From Actinoplanes oblitus (GTDB taxonomy: Bacteria; Actinomycetota; Actinomycetes; Mycobacteriales; Micromonosporaceae), in assembly GCF_030252345.1 (NCBI RefSeq), contig NZ_CP126980.1, positions 7,083,501 through 7,147,500 of the forward strand: 64,000 nt of DNA, written 5' to 3'. The translations under genes and the position numbers were made by a program. Position 1 is the first letter of the stretch. Every line of letters starts with the position of its first letter. Shown here piece after piece: positions 8,603 to 20,600 of the stretch. A model generated the notes under the pieces. It worked only from the letters and a program-made list of their open reading frames with translations, was not told where the DNA came from and made no database searches.

Positions 8603-11600
8603 CGGTAGCTCTCCCAGAACAGGCCGGCGCCGGCGTCGACCCGGCCCCGGATGACGGTCCGCCGGTCGGCGGGCGGCGCCGGCAGCGGCGCGCGGCCGCC
8701 ACGGAGGTCGCCGGGCGCCGGGGCCAGCAGCAGGTGGGCGTTGGTGCCGCCGTCGGCGAAGCAGTTGATCGCGGCGAGCGCGGCCGACTCCGGCCACGGC
8801 CCGCTCCGCCGGGGCAGCCGCAGCGAGGCGGCCTCCAGGTCGAAGTGCTCCAGCGGCTGCTGGCCGGACCGGAACGGGACCTGCTCGCCGTGGTGCAGCA
8901 TCAGCGCCACCTTGATGAAGGACGCGATCCCCTCGGCCGACAGCGGGTGACCGATGTTCGGCTTGATCGAGCCGAGCGCCACCGGGTCCGGCCGCCCGGC
9001 GCCGTAGACCGCGTCGATCGCCTTGAGCTCCAGCAGGTCGGTGACGGTCGAGCCGGAGCCGTTGACCTCCACCCAGCCGACGTCCGCCGGGTCGCCGCCG
9101 GCCCGGGCGAGGGCCTCCCGCATGACCTCCTTCTGGGCGACCAGGTTCGGCGTGGCCGGTCCGGCGGTCCGCCCGTCGTTGTTGATGGCGATGCCGCGCA
9201 GCACCGCGAGCACCCGGTCGCCGTCGGCCCGGGCACCCGCCAGCGGCTTGAGCACCACGACGCCCAGCCCCTCGCCGAGGATCAGGCCGCCGGCCCGGCG
9301 GTCGAAGACGTGGAACTCGTCGCCGGTGTTGAGCAGGCCGCGCCGGTCGAAGACCTGGTAGGGACGGTCGTCGCTGAGCAGGCTGACTCCGGCGACCACC
9401 GCCGCCTCGATGTCGCCGGCGGCCAGCGCCTGCCGGGCCATGTCCATGGCGACCAGCGCCGACGAGCACGCGGTGTCGATCACCAGGCTGGGACCGCGGA
9501 AGTCGAAGAACTGGGAGATGTTGGCGGACAGGTAGTTCTGCCCGGTCGCCACCACCGGGTTGCGCGCCCGGTCCAGCCGTTCGGCGTCCGGCATGTGGGC
9601 GCCCCGGCCGCCGACGTAGACCCCGACCCGCCGGCCCTTGAGCTCCTCCGGGCGGTAGCCGGCGTCGTACACCGCCCGCCGCACCTCGTCGAGCAGCAGC
9701 AGCGCCTGCGGGTCCATCGCCTTGACATCGTCCTCGGCCAGCAGGAACAGGTCCGGGTCGAACCGCAGGACGTCGGGCAGCAGACCGGCGTGGTAGCCCA
9801 GCGCCCGGCCGAAGCGGCGCTCCGGGATCGGGCGCAGCGCGGAGTCGCCGCGCCGCAGCAGCTCCCAGTACTCGTCGGCGGAACCCGCACCGGGGAAGGT
9901 GCAGGACAGGCCGATCACCGCGATCTCGCCGGTCCGCTCGGCCGGGTCGGTCACCCGGGCCGCGCCGAAGGCGGCCTGCCCGGTCCGCTCGGCCGGGGCG
10001 GCCTCGCCGAAGGCGGCCTGGCACTGCGCCGGGAACTCCCGGGTCAGGTATGCCGCGAACTCGTCAGCGCTGGGGTGTTCCAGCAGCGCCGACGGGTCGA
10101 TCGACACGTCCAGCTGCTTGCCCAGGCCCTGCAGCAGCTGGGCGATCAGGATCGAGTCGATGCCGTAGTCGTGCAGCGGGACGTCGCCGGTCAGCTTGGC
10201 CCGGTCGAACCGCAACTCCAGCGCCACCTGGTCGAGCAGCCAGCCGGCCACCGCGCTGTCGGCTCCGGTGGCCGGCGGGGCCGGGCGTTCGGTCGCCCGG
10301 GCGGGAGCCTGCTCACCGCCGCCCAGCCGGCGGGCGGTGAGCGCCTCCGGCCGCCAGTCGGTGTCCGGGGACACGACGGTGGGCAGCACCACCCGCTCGC
10401 CGCTGGCCAGGGCCCGGTCCAGCAGGTCGAGGCCGTCGGCGTCGGCGAGCACGGCCAGCCCGGACGCCTGGTAGGCGGCGCTGCGCGCGGCACCCATCCC
10501 GGTGTCCCGCCAGCTCGGCCACTGCACGCTGACCAGCGGCAACCCGTGCGGGCGGGCCTCGGCGACCGCGTCCAGGTAGGCGTTGGCCATGGCGTAGTCG
10601 CTCTGCCCGGCGGCCAGCGCCGGCACCGCCGCCGCGACCGAGGAGTACAGCACGAACAGGCGGAGCGGTTCGTGCCGGAAGCACTCGATCAGGGTGTCCA
10701 GCCCGCGCGTCTTCGGGCTCAGCACCCGCTCGATGCCGGTCCACGTCTTGCGGACGAAGGCCGGGTCCTCGGTGTCGACCAGCCCCGCGCTGTGGATCAC
10801 GCCGCCGATCGGGCCCAGGGTGCGCCGTACCTCGGCGAGCGCGGCGGTCACCGCGGCCGGGTCGTCCAGGGCCAGCGCCCGCACGTCCAGCCGCACCCCT
10901 TGCTCGACCAGCGCGGCCAGCGGTCGCAACTTCTCACCCAGGGCCGTGCCGGCCGCGATCTCCGACGACCAGGCCTCTTGCGGCGGCAGCTGCTCACGGC
11001 CGGTGAGGACCAGTTTGCGTACGCCGTGCCGCGCCACGAAGTGACGAGCCGTCAGCAGCCCGATCCCCCGCGTGCCGCCGGTCACCCAGAGGACGTGGCC
11101 GTCCGGCACCACCGGGGCCGTCCCCCGGCCGCCGGGCAGTTCGCGCAGCTCGGCCCGGTGCCGCACGCCGTCGGGGTAGGCGACCTCGGGCAGGTCGCCG
11201 GCGGTCCGGAGTTCGTCGGCGATCCACCCGGCCAGCCGGTCGTCCGGAGCGTCGCCGGCGTGCAGCTGACCGGAGCGGACGTGCCGGTACTCGCTCTGCA
11301 GCATCCGGTAGAGCGCGGCGCGCGGCGCGGCGGCGGAGCCCCGGGAGACGAACAGCAGTCGCAGGTCACGCCGGCCGGCGTCGACGATCCGCTGCAACCA
11401 GGTCACGCCGTCGCGCAGGGCGGTGTCGGCGGCGGCGCAGCCGGTCAGGTCCACCACCGCGTCGAAGCGGTCCACCGCGCCGCCGGCGGCCACGATCTCG
11501 GACCCGGGAAGCCGGGCGGTGAGCCGGGCCGCCAGGTCCTCGGTCCCGGCCGGGGCGAGGATCGCGGTCCGGGCCGGCAGTGCCTCGGCCGGCGTCGCCG

Positions 11601-14600
11601 GTGCCGGCGTCCAGCCCTTGGTCAGCAGCACCTTCCGGCCGCCGGGCGCGGCCAGCTCGGCGTCGGCGGCGGCCAGCCACACCCGCTCGCCGCCGAAGGG
11701 ATAGCCGGGCAGCGGGATCCGCCGCGGGCGGCCGCCCGGGTGCAGGGCGGCCCAGTCCACAGCGTGACCGGAGGTCCAGGCCTTCGCGTACGCCGCCGGC
11801 TCGGCCGCGAGCACGCCGGCCGGTTCGGGCCGGCGCGGATCGACCGCGCCGGTCCAGACATCGGTCCCCGGCTCACCAGCGGCGAACCCGGTCAACCGGC
11901 TGATCAGCTCCGGCACGCCGGTGAAGAGGACGGCCAGCCGGTGCGCCATCGGCTCCCGGCCGGACTGCAGCGTCCAGGCCAGCTCGGCCGGGGCGACCGG
12001 GGTGGTCAGCAGGTGGTCCGCGAGCCGCTGCGCCTGCGCGGCCAGCCGATCCGGCTCCCGCGCCGACAGCACGGCCAGGTGCGGGCCGGGCGGGGCGGCC
12101 ACCGGGGCCGGCTCGCCCAGGTACTCCTGCAGGATCACGTGCGCGTTGGTGCCGCCCGCGCCGAACGAGCTGACGCCCGCCGTGCGCGGCCGTGCGGTGC
12201 CGTCCGGTCCCTCCCGGCGCGGCCACGGCGCCGCCTCACGCTGCACCTCGAACGGCGTCCGGTCGAAGTCGATGTTGGGGTTGAGCTCGGCGGCGTGCAG
12301 CGACGGCGCCAGCTCGCCGTGACGCATCTGGAGCAGCACCTTGGTGACCGCGGCGATGCCGGCCGCCGACTCGGCGTGGCCGATGTTCGACTTGACCGAG
12401 CCGATCGGCAGCCGGTCCGGCAGGTCGTCGCCGCGGAAGGCCTGCATCATGCCGGCGATCTCCACCGGGTCGCCGAGCGAGGTGCCGGTGCCGTGCGCCT
12501 CCACGTAGTCCAGGTCGGCCGGGCGCAGGCCGGCCCGGTCGAGCGCCGCGCGGACCAGGTCGCCCTGCGCCTTCGGGTTGGGCACGTTGAAGCCGCGACC
12601 GGTGCCGCCGTGGTTCACCGCGGTCCCCTTGACCACGGCGAGGATGCGGTCACCGTCGGCCCGCGCCGCGTCCAGCCGCTTGAGCAGCACCGCGCCGGAG
12701 CCCTCGGACGGGACGTACCCGGTGCCGCCCTCGCCGAAGCTGCGGCAGCGGCCGTCCTCGGCGAGGAACCCGCGCCACGCCAGCTGCAGGTACTTGGCCG
12801 GATGGCTGGTGATGTTGACGCCGCCGGCCACCGCCACGTCGCAGTCGCCGTTGCGGATCGCCAGGCAGCCCTGGTGGATGGCGACCAGCGCGGACGAGCA
12901 CATGGTGTCCAGGCCGACGCTCGGGCCGCCGAAGTCGAAGAAGTACGACACCCGGTTGGCCACCGAGGCGAACGAGGAGTGCGGGGGCAGCCCCTCGCCG
13001 CGCAGCGCCTCCCGCACGCCGAACAGCTGGTACTGGCCGTACATCATGCCGACGAAGACCCCGGTGCGGGCGCCGCGCAGCTGCTCGCGGGTGTAGCCGG
13101 CGTCCTCCATCAGGTGCCAGACCGTCTCCAGGAACACCCGCTCCTGCGGGTCGGTCAGCTCGGCCTCGATCTGCGACATCCGGAAGAAGAGCGGGTCGAA
13201 GCGGTCGGCGTCGCGCAGGAAGCCACCCCACCGGCCGTACGTCTTGCCGGCCACCGACTTGTCCGGGTGGTAGTAGCGCTCCAGGTCCCACCGCTCCCGG
13301 GGGATCTCGGTGATGCTGTCCCGCCCGGCCCGCAGGTTGCGCCAGAACTCGTCGACGTCGTCGGCCTCCGGGTACCGGCCGGCCACGCCGATGATGGCGA
13401 TGTCGTCGTCGCCGCCGCGCGCCGCCGGGGACACGGGCTCGCTCACCACGACGGCCGGTGGCACGCTCGCGAACGCGTCCGGGTGCTCGGCCCGCAGGTG
13501 CTCCGCCAGCTCGCGCACCGTCAGGTATTCGAAGAGCAGGGTCTTCGACAGCGGGCCGAGCCGCTCCTCCATCCGCCGGGTCACCCGCATGGTGATCAGC
13601 GAGTCCACGCCGTAGCTGTCGAACGGCTCGGTGGCGATGATCTCCCGCTCGTCGAGCTTCAGCTCCTCGGCCATGATCCGCCGCAGCCACTGCTCCACCG
13701 CGGTGTCATCGGCCGGAACCGCCGGCGCGGGGGTCGCGGCCGCCGGGGCCGCCGCCGGGGTGGCCGGGACCGGCTCCGCGTTCAGCGCGGCCAGGATCCG
13801 GGCCGGGTCACCGGGCGCCAGCAGCACCCGGGGCGCGGTACCGGCCATCGCCCGCTCCAGCGCGGCCAGCGCCGGGCCGGTGCGCACCTCGCGCATGCCG
13901 GTCTCCCGGGTCATCCGCTCGACGCCGCCCGCCTCCAGCCGCATCCCGCCGTCCGCCCAGACCGGCCAGGCCGCGGCGAGCGTGCGGCCGTGCCGCTCGC
14001 CCCGGGCCCGCAGGCCCTCCCGCCGCTCGGCGAAGGCGTCGAGGAAGGCGTTGGCGAACGAGTAGTCGGTCTGCCCGGCGTTGCCGAACGCGGCCGACGC
14101 CGACGAGAAGACGACGAAGTAGTCCAGCGGCTCGTCCCGGGTGGCCTCGTCCAGCCAGGTGGTGCCGTGCACCTTGGCGGCCAGCACCGCGTCCGTGTCG
14201 GCCCGCTCCCGGTCGTGCAGCAGGCCGTCGCGCAGCACCCCGGCCAGGTGCAGGACGCCGCTGATCGAGCCGTACGACCGGCGCACCTCACCGACCAGCT
14301 CACCGACCTGCCCGGCGTCGCCCAGGTCGGCGTGCCGGACCTGCGCCCCGATCGCCGCGATCCGGGCGGCGGCCTCGGGTCCGGGCGCGGTGCGGGACAC
14401 CAGCACGACCCGGCCGGGGCTCCGGCGGGCCACGTGCTCGGCCAGCAGCAGACCGAGCCCGCCGGTGCCGCCGGTGATCAGGTGCGCGCCGGAACCGCCG
14501 AACGGCGACCGGAGGTCCGCCGGGAGGGTCAGGCGCTGCCAGCCGGCCCGGGTACGGCCGGTCGCGTCACGGCGTACGTCCGGTGCCCCGTCCTCACCGA

Positions 14601-17600
14601 GCTCCGCCACCACCGCCTCGGCCAGTGAGCCGGTGGCGACCGCCAGCACGCTCAGGTCGATCGCCGGCTGCTCGCGACGGATGCTGCGGGCCAGCGCCGC
14701 CATCGCGGGCTGGGCCGGCGAGGTGGCCGGATCGCGGTGCGCGTAGAGGTAGCGCAGCGGGCCGCGCCGCTCGCGCAGCCAGGACTGCAGGAAGCCGACC
14801 GCCAGGTGGTAGTCGGCGTCCACCGCCCCGGAGACGCCGGCCGGCTGGACGACCCGGGCGATGCCGGTGGCCCGCGGGTCCCGCGAGACGGTCACGCCGG
14901 CCGCGGTCAGCGCCTCGCACACCCCGGTGACGTCCGGGCCGTCGCCGAGCACCAGCACCGGGCCGGCCGGCGCCCGGCCGGTCGCCGGGGCGGGCAGGCG
15001 GACCGGTGCGAAGGCGTGCGGCTCGTCGCCGGCCGGGACCGCCCGCAGCGTGAAGTCCTCGATCTCGGCGAGCACCGCGCCCGCGTCGTCGAGCAGCAGC
15101 ACGGTGAAGGTGAGCGCGCCGGCGGCCGGGACGGCGTAGGCGTACAGGCTCTCCGGCAGGTCCCGGTGCACCCGGGCGGCGCCGACCGCGAACGGCATGT
15201 ACGCCACCCCACCGCCCGGGGCGAGCCGGGCGGCCGTCTGCAGCGCGGCGTCGAACAGCGACGGCGGGAACACGTGCTCGCCCCGATCGGCCGTCGCCGG
15301 GCGCCGCAGCCGGGCCAGCGCCACGCCGTCACCGAGCGCGAGCTCCTCGATGACGCGCAGGCTGGGACCGTAGTCGAAGCCGGCCGCCGCGAACGTGGCG
15401 TAGCAGTCGGCGCCGGAGTGCACGGTGTGGCAGCGGGCCCGCACCGCTGCCGGGTCGACCGGCTCGGGGCGGGCGGTGGGCAGGCCCCGGACCAGGGTGC
15501 CGCGGGCGTGTACCGGGCCGTCGTCGGTGCGTACCTCGAAAGTGTCCCGATCCACGGCGATCAGCAACCGGTGGTCCGCCGTGTCCGCCGGCAGGCGGAC
15601 CGGAACCGACCAGACCAGGTCGCGGACCTCACGGACCCGGTCGCCACCGGCGAGATCGCCGGCCAGCCGGCCCATCTCCAGGTACGCCACCCCGGGCAGC
15701 ACCCGGTCACCGGCTACCACGTGGTCGCGCAGGAACGGCTCGTCGCCGGTGAGCGTCTTGACGAAGGTGCCCGGTCCGGCCGCGGCGTCCAGCAGCGTGG
15801 GGTGCAGCGCCGTCGGCGGCGTGGTGAACCAGTGCCGGGTGCGCGCGAACGGGTAGGCGGGCAGGTGCACCCGGCGCCGGTGCGCGCCCCGGTGCAGCGC
15901 GGCCCAGTCGATCACCGCGCCGGCCACCCAGGACGCGGCGACCGCCGCCGGATCGCCGATGTCCCCGGCCACCGGCGGCGTCCGGTCGCGGCCGACGTGG
16001 CCGGTGTGCACCGCGGCCGGCCGCCCGGCCAGGTGCTCGGTCAGCTCGGCGCGCAGCCGGTCCGCGCTGTCCGCCACCACCGCCAGCCGGTACGCCATGG
16101 CCTCCCGGCCCACCTGCGTGGTGTACGCCAGGTCGCCCGCCGCCACCGGGTGGTCGGCCAGGTGGCCGGCGAGCCGCCGGGCCACCTCGGTCAGCGCCTC
16201 CGGCGTGCGGGCCGAGAGCGTGAACACGTGCTCGGCCTGCTCGCCGTCGCGGGTCTCGGGCATCTCCGGTTCCTCCAGAACGACGTGCGCGTTGGTGCCG
16301 CCGAACCCGAACGAGCTGACCCCGGCGCGCCGCGGCGTCTCCCGCCCGCCGGCGTCCCGCGGGCGCGGCCAGGGCCGGGCGGTGGTGGCGACCTCGAACG
16401 GGCCGCCGTCGAGTTCCAGGTACGGGTTCGGCGCGCTCAGGTGCAGGCTGGCCGGGATCACCCCGTGCCGCATGGCCAGGACGGTCTTGAGCAGCCCGGC
16501 GATGCCGGCCGCCGCCTCGAGGTGACCGATGTTGGTCTTCACCGAGCCGATCACGCAGCCGGGTGCCGCCGGACCCGCCGGGCCGCCGCGCAGCCTGCGG
16601 AACGCGGTGCTGAGCCCGGCCGTCTCGATCGGGTCGCCCAGCGCCGTGCCGGTGCCGTGCGTCTCGATGTAGCCGATCGTCTCCACCGGCACCCCGGCCG
16701 CCCGGTACGCCTCGACCAGCAGGTCGGCCTGCGCGTCCGGGTTCGGCGCGGTGAGCGACGTGGTCCGGCCACCGTGGTTCGCGGCGGTCGCCCGGAGCAC
16801 CGCGTGCCGGGCGTCGCCGTCACGGCGGGCCACCCGGTCCGGCTTGAGCAGGACGACGCCCGCGCCCTCGCCGCGCACGTAGCCGTCGGCGCCGCTGTCG
16901 AACGTCTTGCACCGGCCGTCGCCGCTGAGCATCGCGCCCTGGTCGAGGATCTCGTAGACCGAGGACATCAGCATCACGTTGACGCCGCCGGCGATCGCCA
17001 GGTCGCAGGTGCCGTCGCGGAGCGCGGCGGCCGCCTGGTGCACGGCGACCAGCGAGCTGGAGCAGGCCGTGTCGATCACCATGCTCGGGCCGCGCAGGTC
17101 CAGCAGGTAGGAGATCCGGTTGGCGATGATGGAGGCCGCCGCGCCGGTGGCGGTGTGCCCCTGCGGCGGCGCGCCGGCGGCCCGCTGCAGTTCCAGGTAT
17201 TCGGTGTTGGCGACCCCGACGAACACGCCGACCCGGCGCCCGGCCAGGTCGGACGGCCGGTAACCGGCGTCCTCGATCGCCGACCAGACGACCTCCAGCA
17301 GCAGCCGCTGCTGCGGGTCCATCAGCTCGGCCTCGCGCGGCGAGATGCCGAAGAACGACGCGTCGAACGCCTCGACGCCGGGCAGGAAGCCACCCCACCG
17401 GGAGGCCGGCCGCTCCCGCCAGTCCCAGCGGTCCGGTGGTGTCTCGCCGACCAGGTCGGTGCCGGCCACCAGGTGGTGCCAGAACTCGTCGAGGTCGGCG
17501 GAGCCGGGCAGCCGCCCGGCCATGCCGATCACCGCGACGTCGGTGTCCCGTTCCACCGCCGGGGCCGGCTCGCCCAGGATCTCCGGGTGCTCGCCGGCCA

Positions 17601-20600
17601 GATGATCGGCCAGCGCCGCCAGGGTGCCCTTGCGGTAGAACAGCGTCGGGTAGACCTCGATGCCGTAGGTCTTGCGCAGCTCCACGCTGAGCGTGGTGAA
17701 GTTGACCGAGTTCATCCCGACCTCGCCGAGCGGGTCGTGCTCGCCGATCTCGCCGGCCGGCGTGCCGGTCAGCCGGGACACCATCGCGGCCAGCTCGGCG
17801 CGCAGCGTTCCGGCCCGCTGCGGCTGCGCGTCCGGGGCGTCGCCGGTGCCGAAGCGGGCCCGGATCTCGGCCGGTGACAGGGCGGCCAGGGTGACCCGGT
17901 CGACCTTCTCGTTCAGCGTGTGCGGGAAGGCGGTGACCCGGATCAGCGCGGCCGGGATCATGTACTCCGGCAGCCAGGCCGCGAGCGCCTCGGCGGACGG
18001 CTCCGGCGCGCCGTCGTCGAGCAGGTAGCAGCCGACCAGCGACTGGTCACCGGCCGGCGACGTGCGGGCCACCACCACCGCGTCCCGCACCCCGGCCAGG
18101 CGGCGCAGGGCCGTCTCGATCTCGGCGGGCTCCACCCGGAACCCACGGATCTTGACCTGGGCGTCGACCCGGCCGAGGTAGTCGATCCGGCCGTCCGGCA
18201 GCCTGCGCACCCGGTCGCCGGTGCGGTACATCCGGGCGCCGGGCTCGGTGGCGTACGGGTCCGGCAGGAACCGCTCGGCGGTCAGCTCGGGCCGGTTCAG
18301 ATATCCGTCGGCGACCCCGTGGCCGCCGATGTACAGCTCGCCGGCGGCGCCGTCCGGCACCGGCCGGCGCCGGCTGTCCAGCACGTACACGCCGGTGTTG
18401 GCGATCGGCCGGCCGATGGTGACCCGGTCGCCCGCGCGCAGCCGGCTCACCGTCGACCAGATGGTGGTCTCGGTCGGCCCGTAGAGGTTCCACACCTCGC
18501 GGTTGCCGGCCAGCAGCGCCTCCGCCGTCTCCGCGGACAGCGCCTCGCCGCCGCAGAGCACCCGCAGCCCGGGGCTCCCCCGCCAGCCCGCGGCCAGCAG
18601 CATCTTCCACGTCGCCGGGGTCGCCTGGACCACCGTGGCGGCGCTGTTCTCGACGGCCTCCCGCAGCCGCAGCCCGTCCCGGGCCACCTCGGCGGAGAGC
18701 ACCTCCACGGTGCCGCCGGTGATCAACGGCAGGTACAGCTCCAGCCCGGAGATGTCGAAGCAGACAGTGGTCAGCGCGAGCAGGGTGTCCGCCGGCCCGA
18801 AGCCGGGCTCGCGGGCCATCGACCAGAGGAAGTTGGTCAGCGCGCGGTGCGGCACCCGGACGCCCTTGGGCCGGCCGGTCGAGCCGGAGGTGTACAGCAC
18901 GTACGCGATGTCGGCCGGTCCCGCCGGTGCCGGCACCGCCCCCGCGCCCGGTGACCGGTCGTCCACCAGCAGCCGCGGCACCGACGCCGCCAGCGGGGCG
19001 GTCACCGCCGAGTGGCTGAGCACCAGGTGCAGGCCGGCGTCCCCGGCCAGGTAGTCGAGCCGCTCCCGCGGGTACGCCGGGTCCAGCGGCACGTAGGTGC
19101 CCCCGGCGGCCTGCACGGCCAGCAGGGCGACCGGGAGGCCGGCGTCGCGCGGCAGCAGGACCCCGACGGTACGCCCGCGAGTCACGCCGGCCGCGGCCAG
19201 GCGTACGGCGAGCGCCTCGACCTCGGTGACCAGCTGCCGGTAGGTCAGCGTGGTGTCGCCGTGCCGGACCGCCACCGCGTCCGGCCGGGCGGTGGCCTGC
19301 CGGCGCACCAGGTCCCACACCACCGCGTCGGCCGGATAGTCGGCCACCGGCGCGGACGGGCCGGCGATCGCCAGGTCCAGGTCGCCGACGGCGGTTCCGG
19401 GCCCGGCCACGGCGGCGGTCACCAGCGCGGCGAAGTGCTCGCCGAGCCGGTCCACGGTGGCGGCGTCGAACAGGTCCGGGTTGTACTTCAGCACGTACCG
19501 GCAGCCCTCGGGGTGGTCCACCAGGTCGAGGGTCAGGTCGAACTCGCCCTCCTGGTGCACGCCGTCGACCCGGCCGCGCACCAGCGCGTCCGCCGGCATG
19601 TCCCGGGTCCAGTTGTGGAAGTAGAAGGCGACGTCGAAGAGCCGGCCGACCACGCCCCGCTCCACCAGGTCGAGCAGCGGGTAGGCGCCGTGTTGCAGGG
19701 CCTGCAGCACCATCCGGTGCACGCGCCGGACCAGGCCGCGGAAGTCCTCCTCCGGATCGACCCGCTCGGCGAGCACGACCATGTTCATGAAGTAGCCGAT
19801 GACGTCGTCGAACTCGTCGCCGGGCCGGCCGGCGACCGGCGTGCCCACGGCGATGTCGGCCTGGTCGCTGTACCGGTGCAGCAGCACGAACCAGCAGGTG
19901 AGCAGCACGCTGGAGAGCGAGGCGCGCTCGTCGGCGGCGAGCGCGCGGGCCTGCTCGGTCACCCGCTGCGGCAGCCGGCCGGACACGCTGGCGCCGCGAT
20001 GGCCGGGCACCGCGGGGCGCGGCCGGTCCAGCGGCAGCGGCACGGTGGTGGGCCGGTCACGCAGCCGCTCGGTCCAGTAGTCGCGCAGCTTCTCCCCGTC
20101 CGGGCCGTCGAGCAGTCGCCGCTGCCAGGCCACGAAGTCGGCGTACGTGCGGGCCGGGCCGGGCGTGGGCGCCGGCATCCCGTCGCGCGCCGCCTGGTAG
20201 AGGCGTTCCACCTCGGCCAGCAGCAGCGGGATGGAGACCCCGTCGATCACCAGGTGGTGCACGGTGAGCAGCAGTGCCTGCCGGCCGTCGTCGAGGGTGT
20301 AGAGGGTGGCCCGGACCAGCGGCCCGCCGACCAGGTCGAACGGCTGGGCCACCTCGGCGCGGACCCGGTCGCGCAGGTCGTCGTCGGCGGCCGTGGGCAG
20401 GAAGACGTGCGCGAAGGGCAGCGTGCGGTGCCCGGGAACGGTGAGCGCCGACCCGTCCGGGTCGATCGCGCCGCGGAGCTGGTCGTGCCGGTCGAGCAGG
20501 CCCTGCAGCGCGACCCGCAGGCTGGTGACGTCGACCTCCGGCGACAACCAGAACGTCATCGGCAGGTTGTAGGCGCTGTTGCCCGGGGCGAGCTGCTCGA

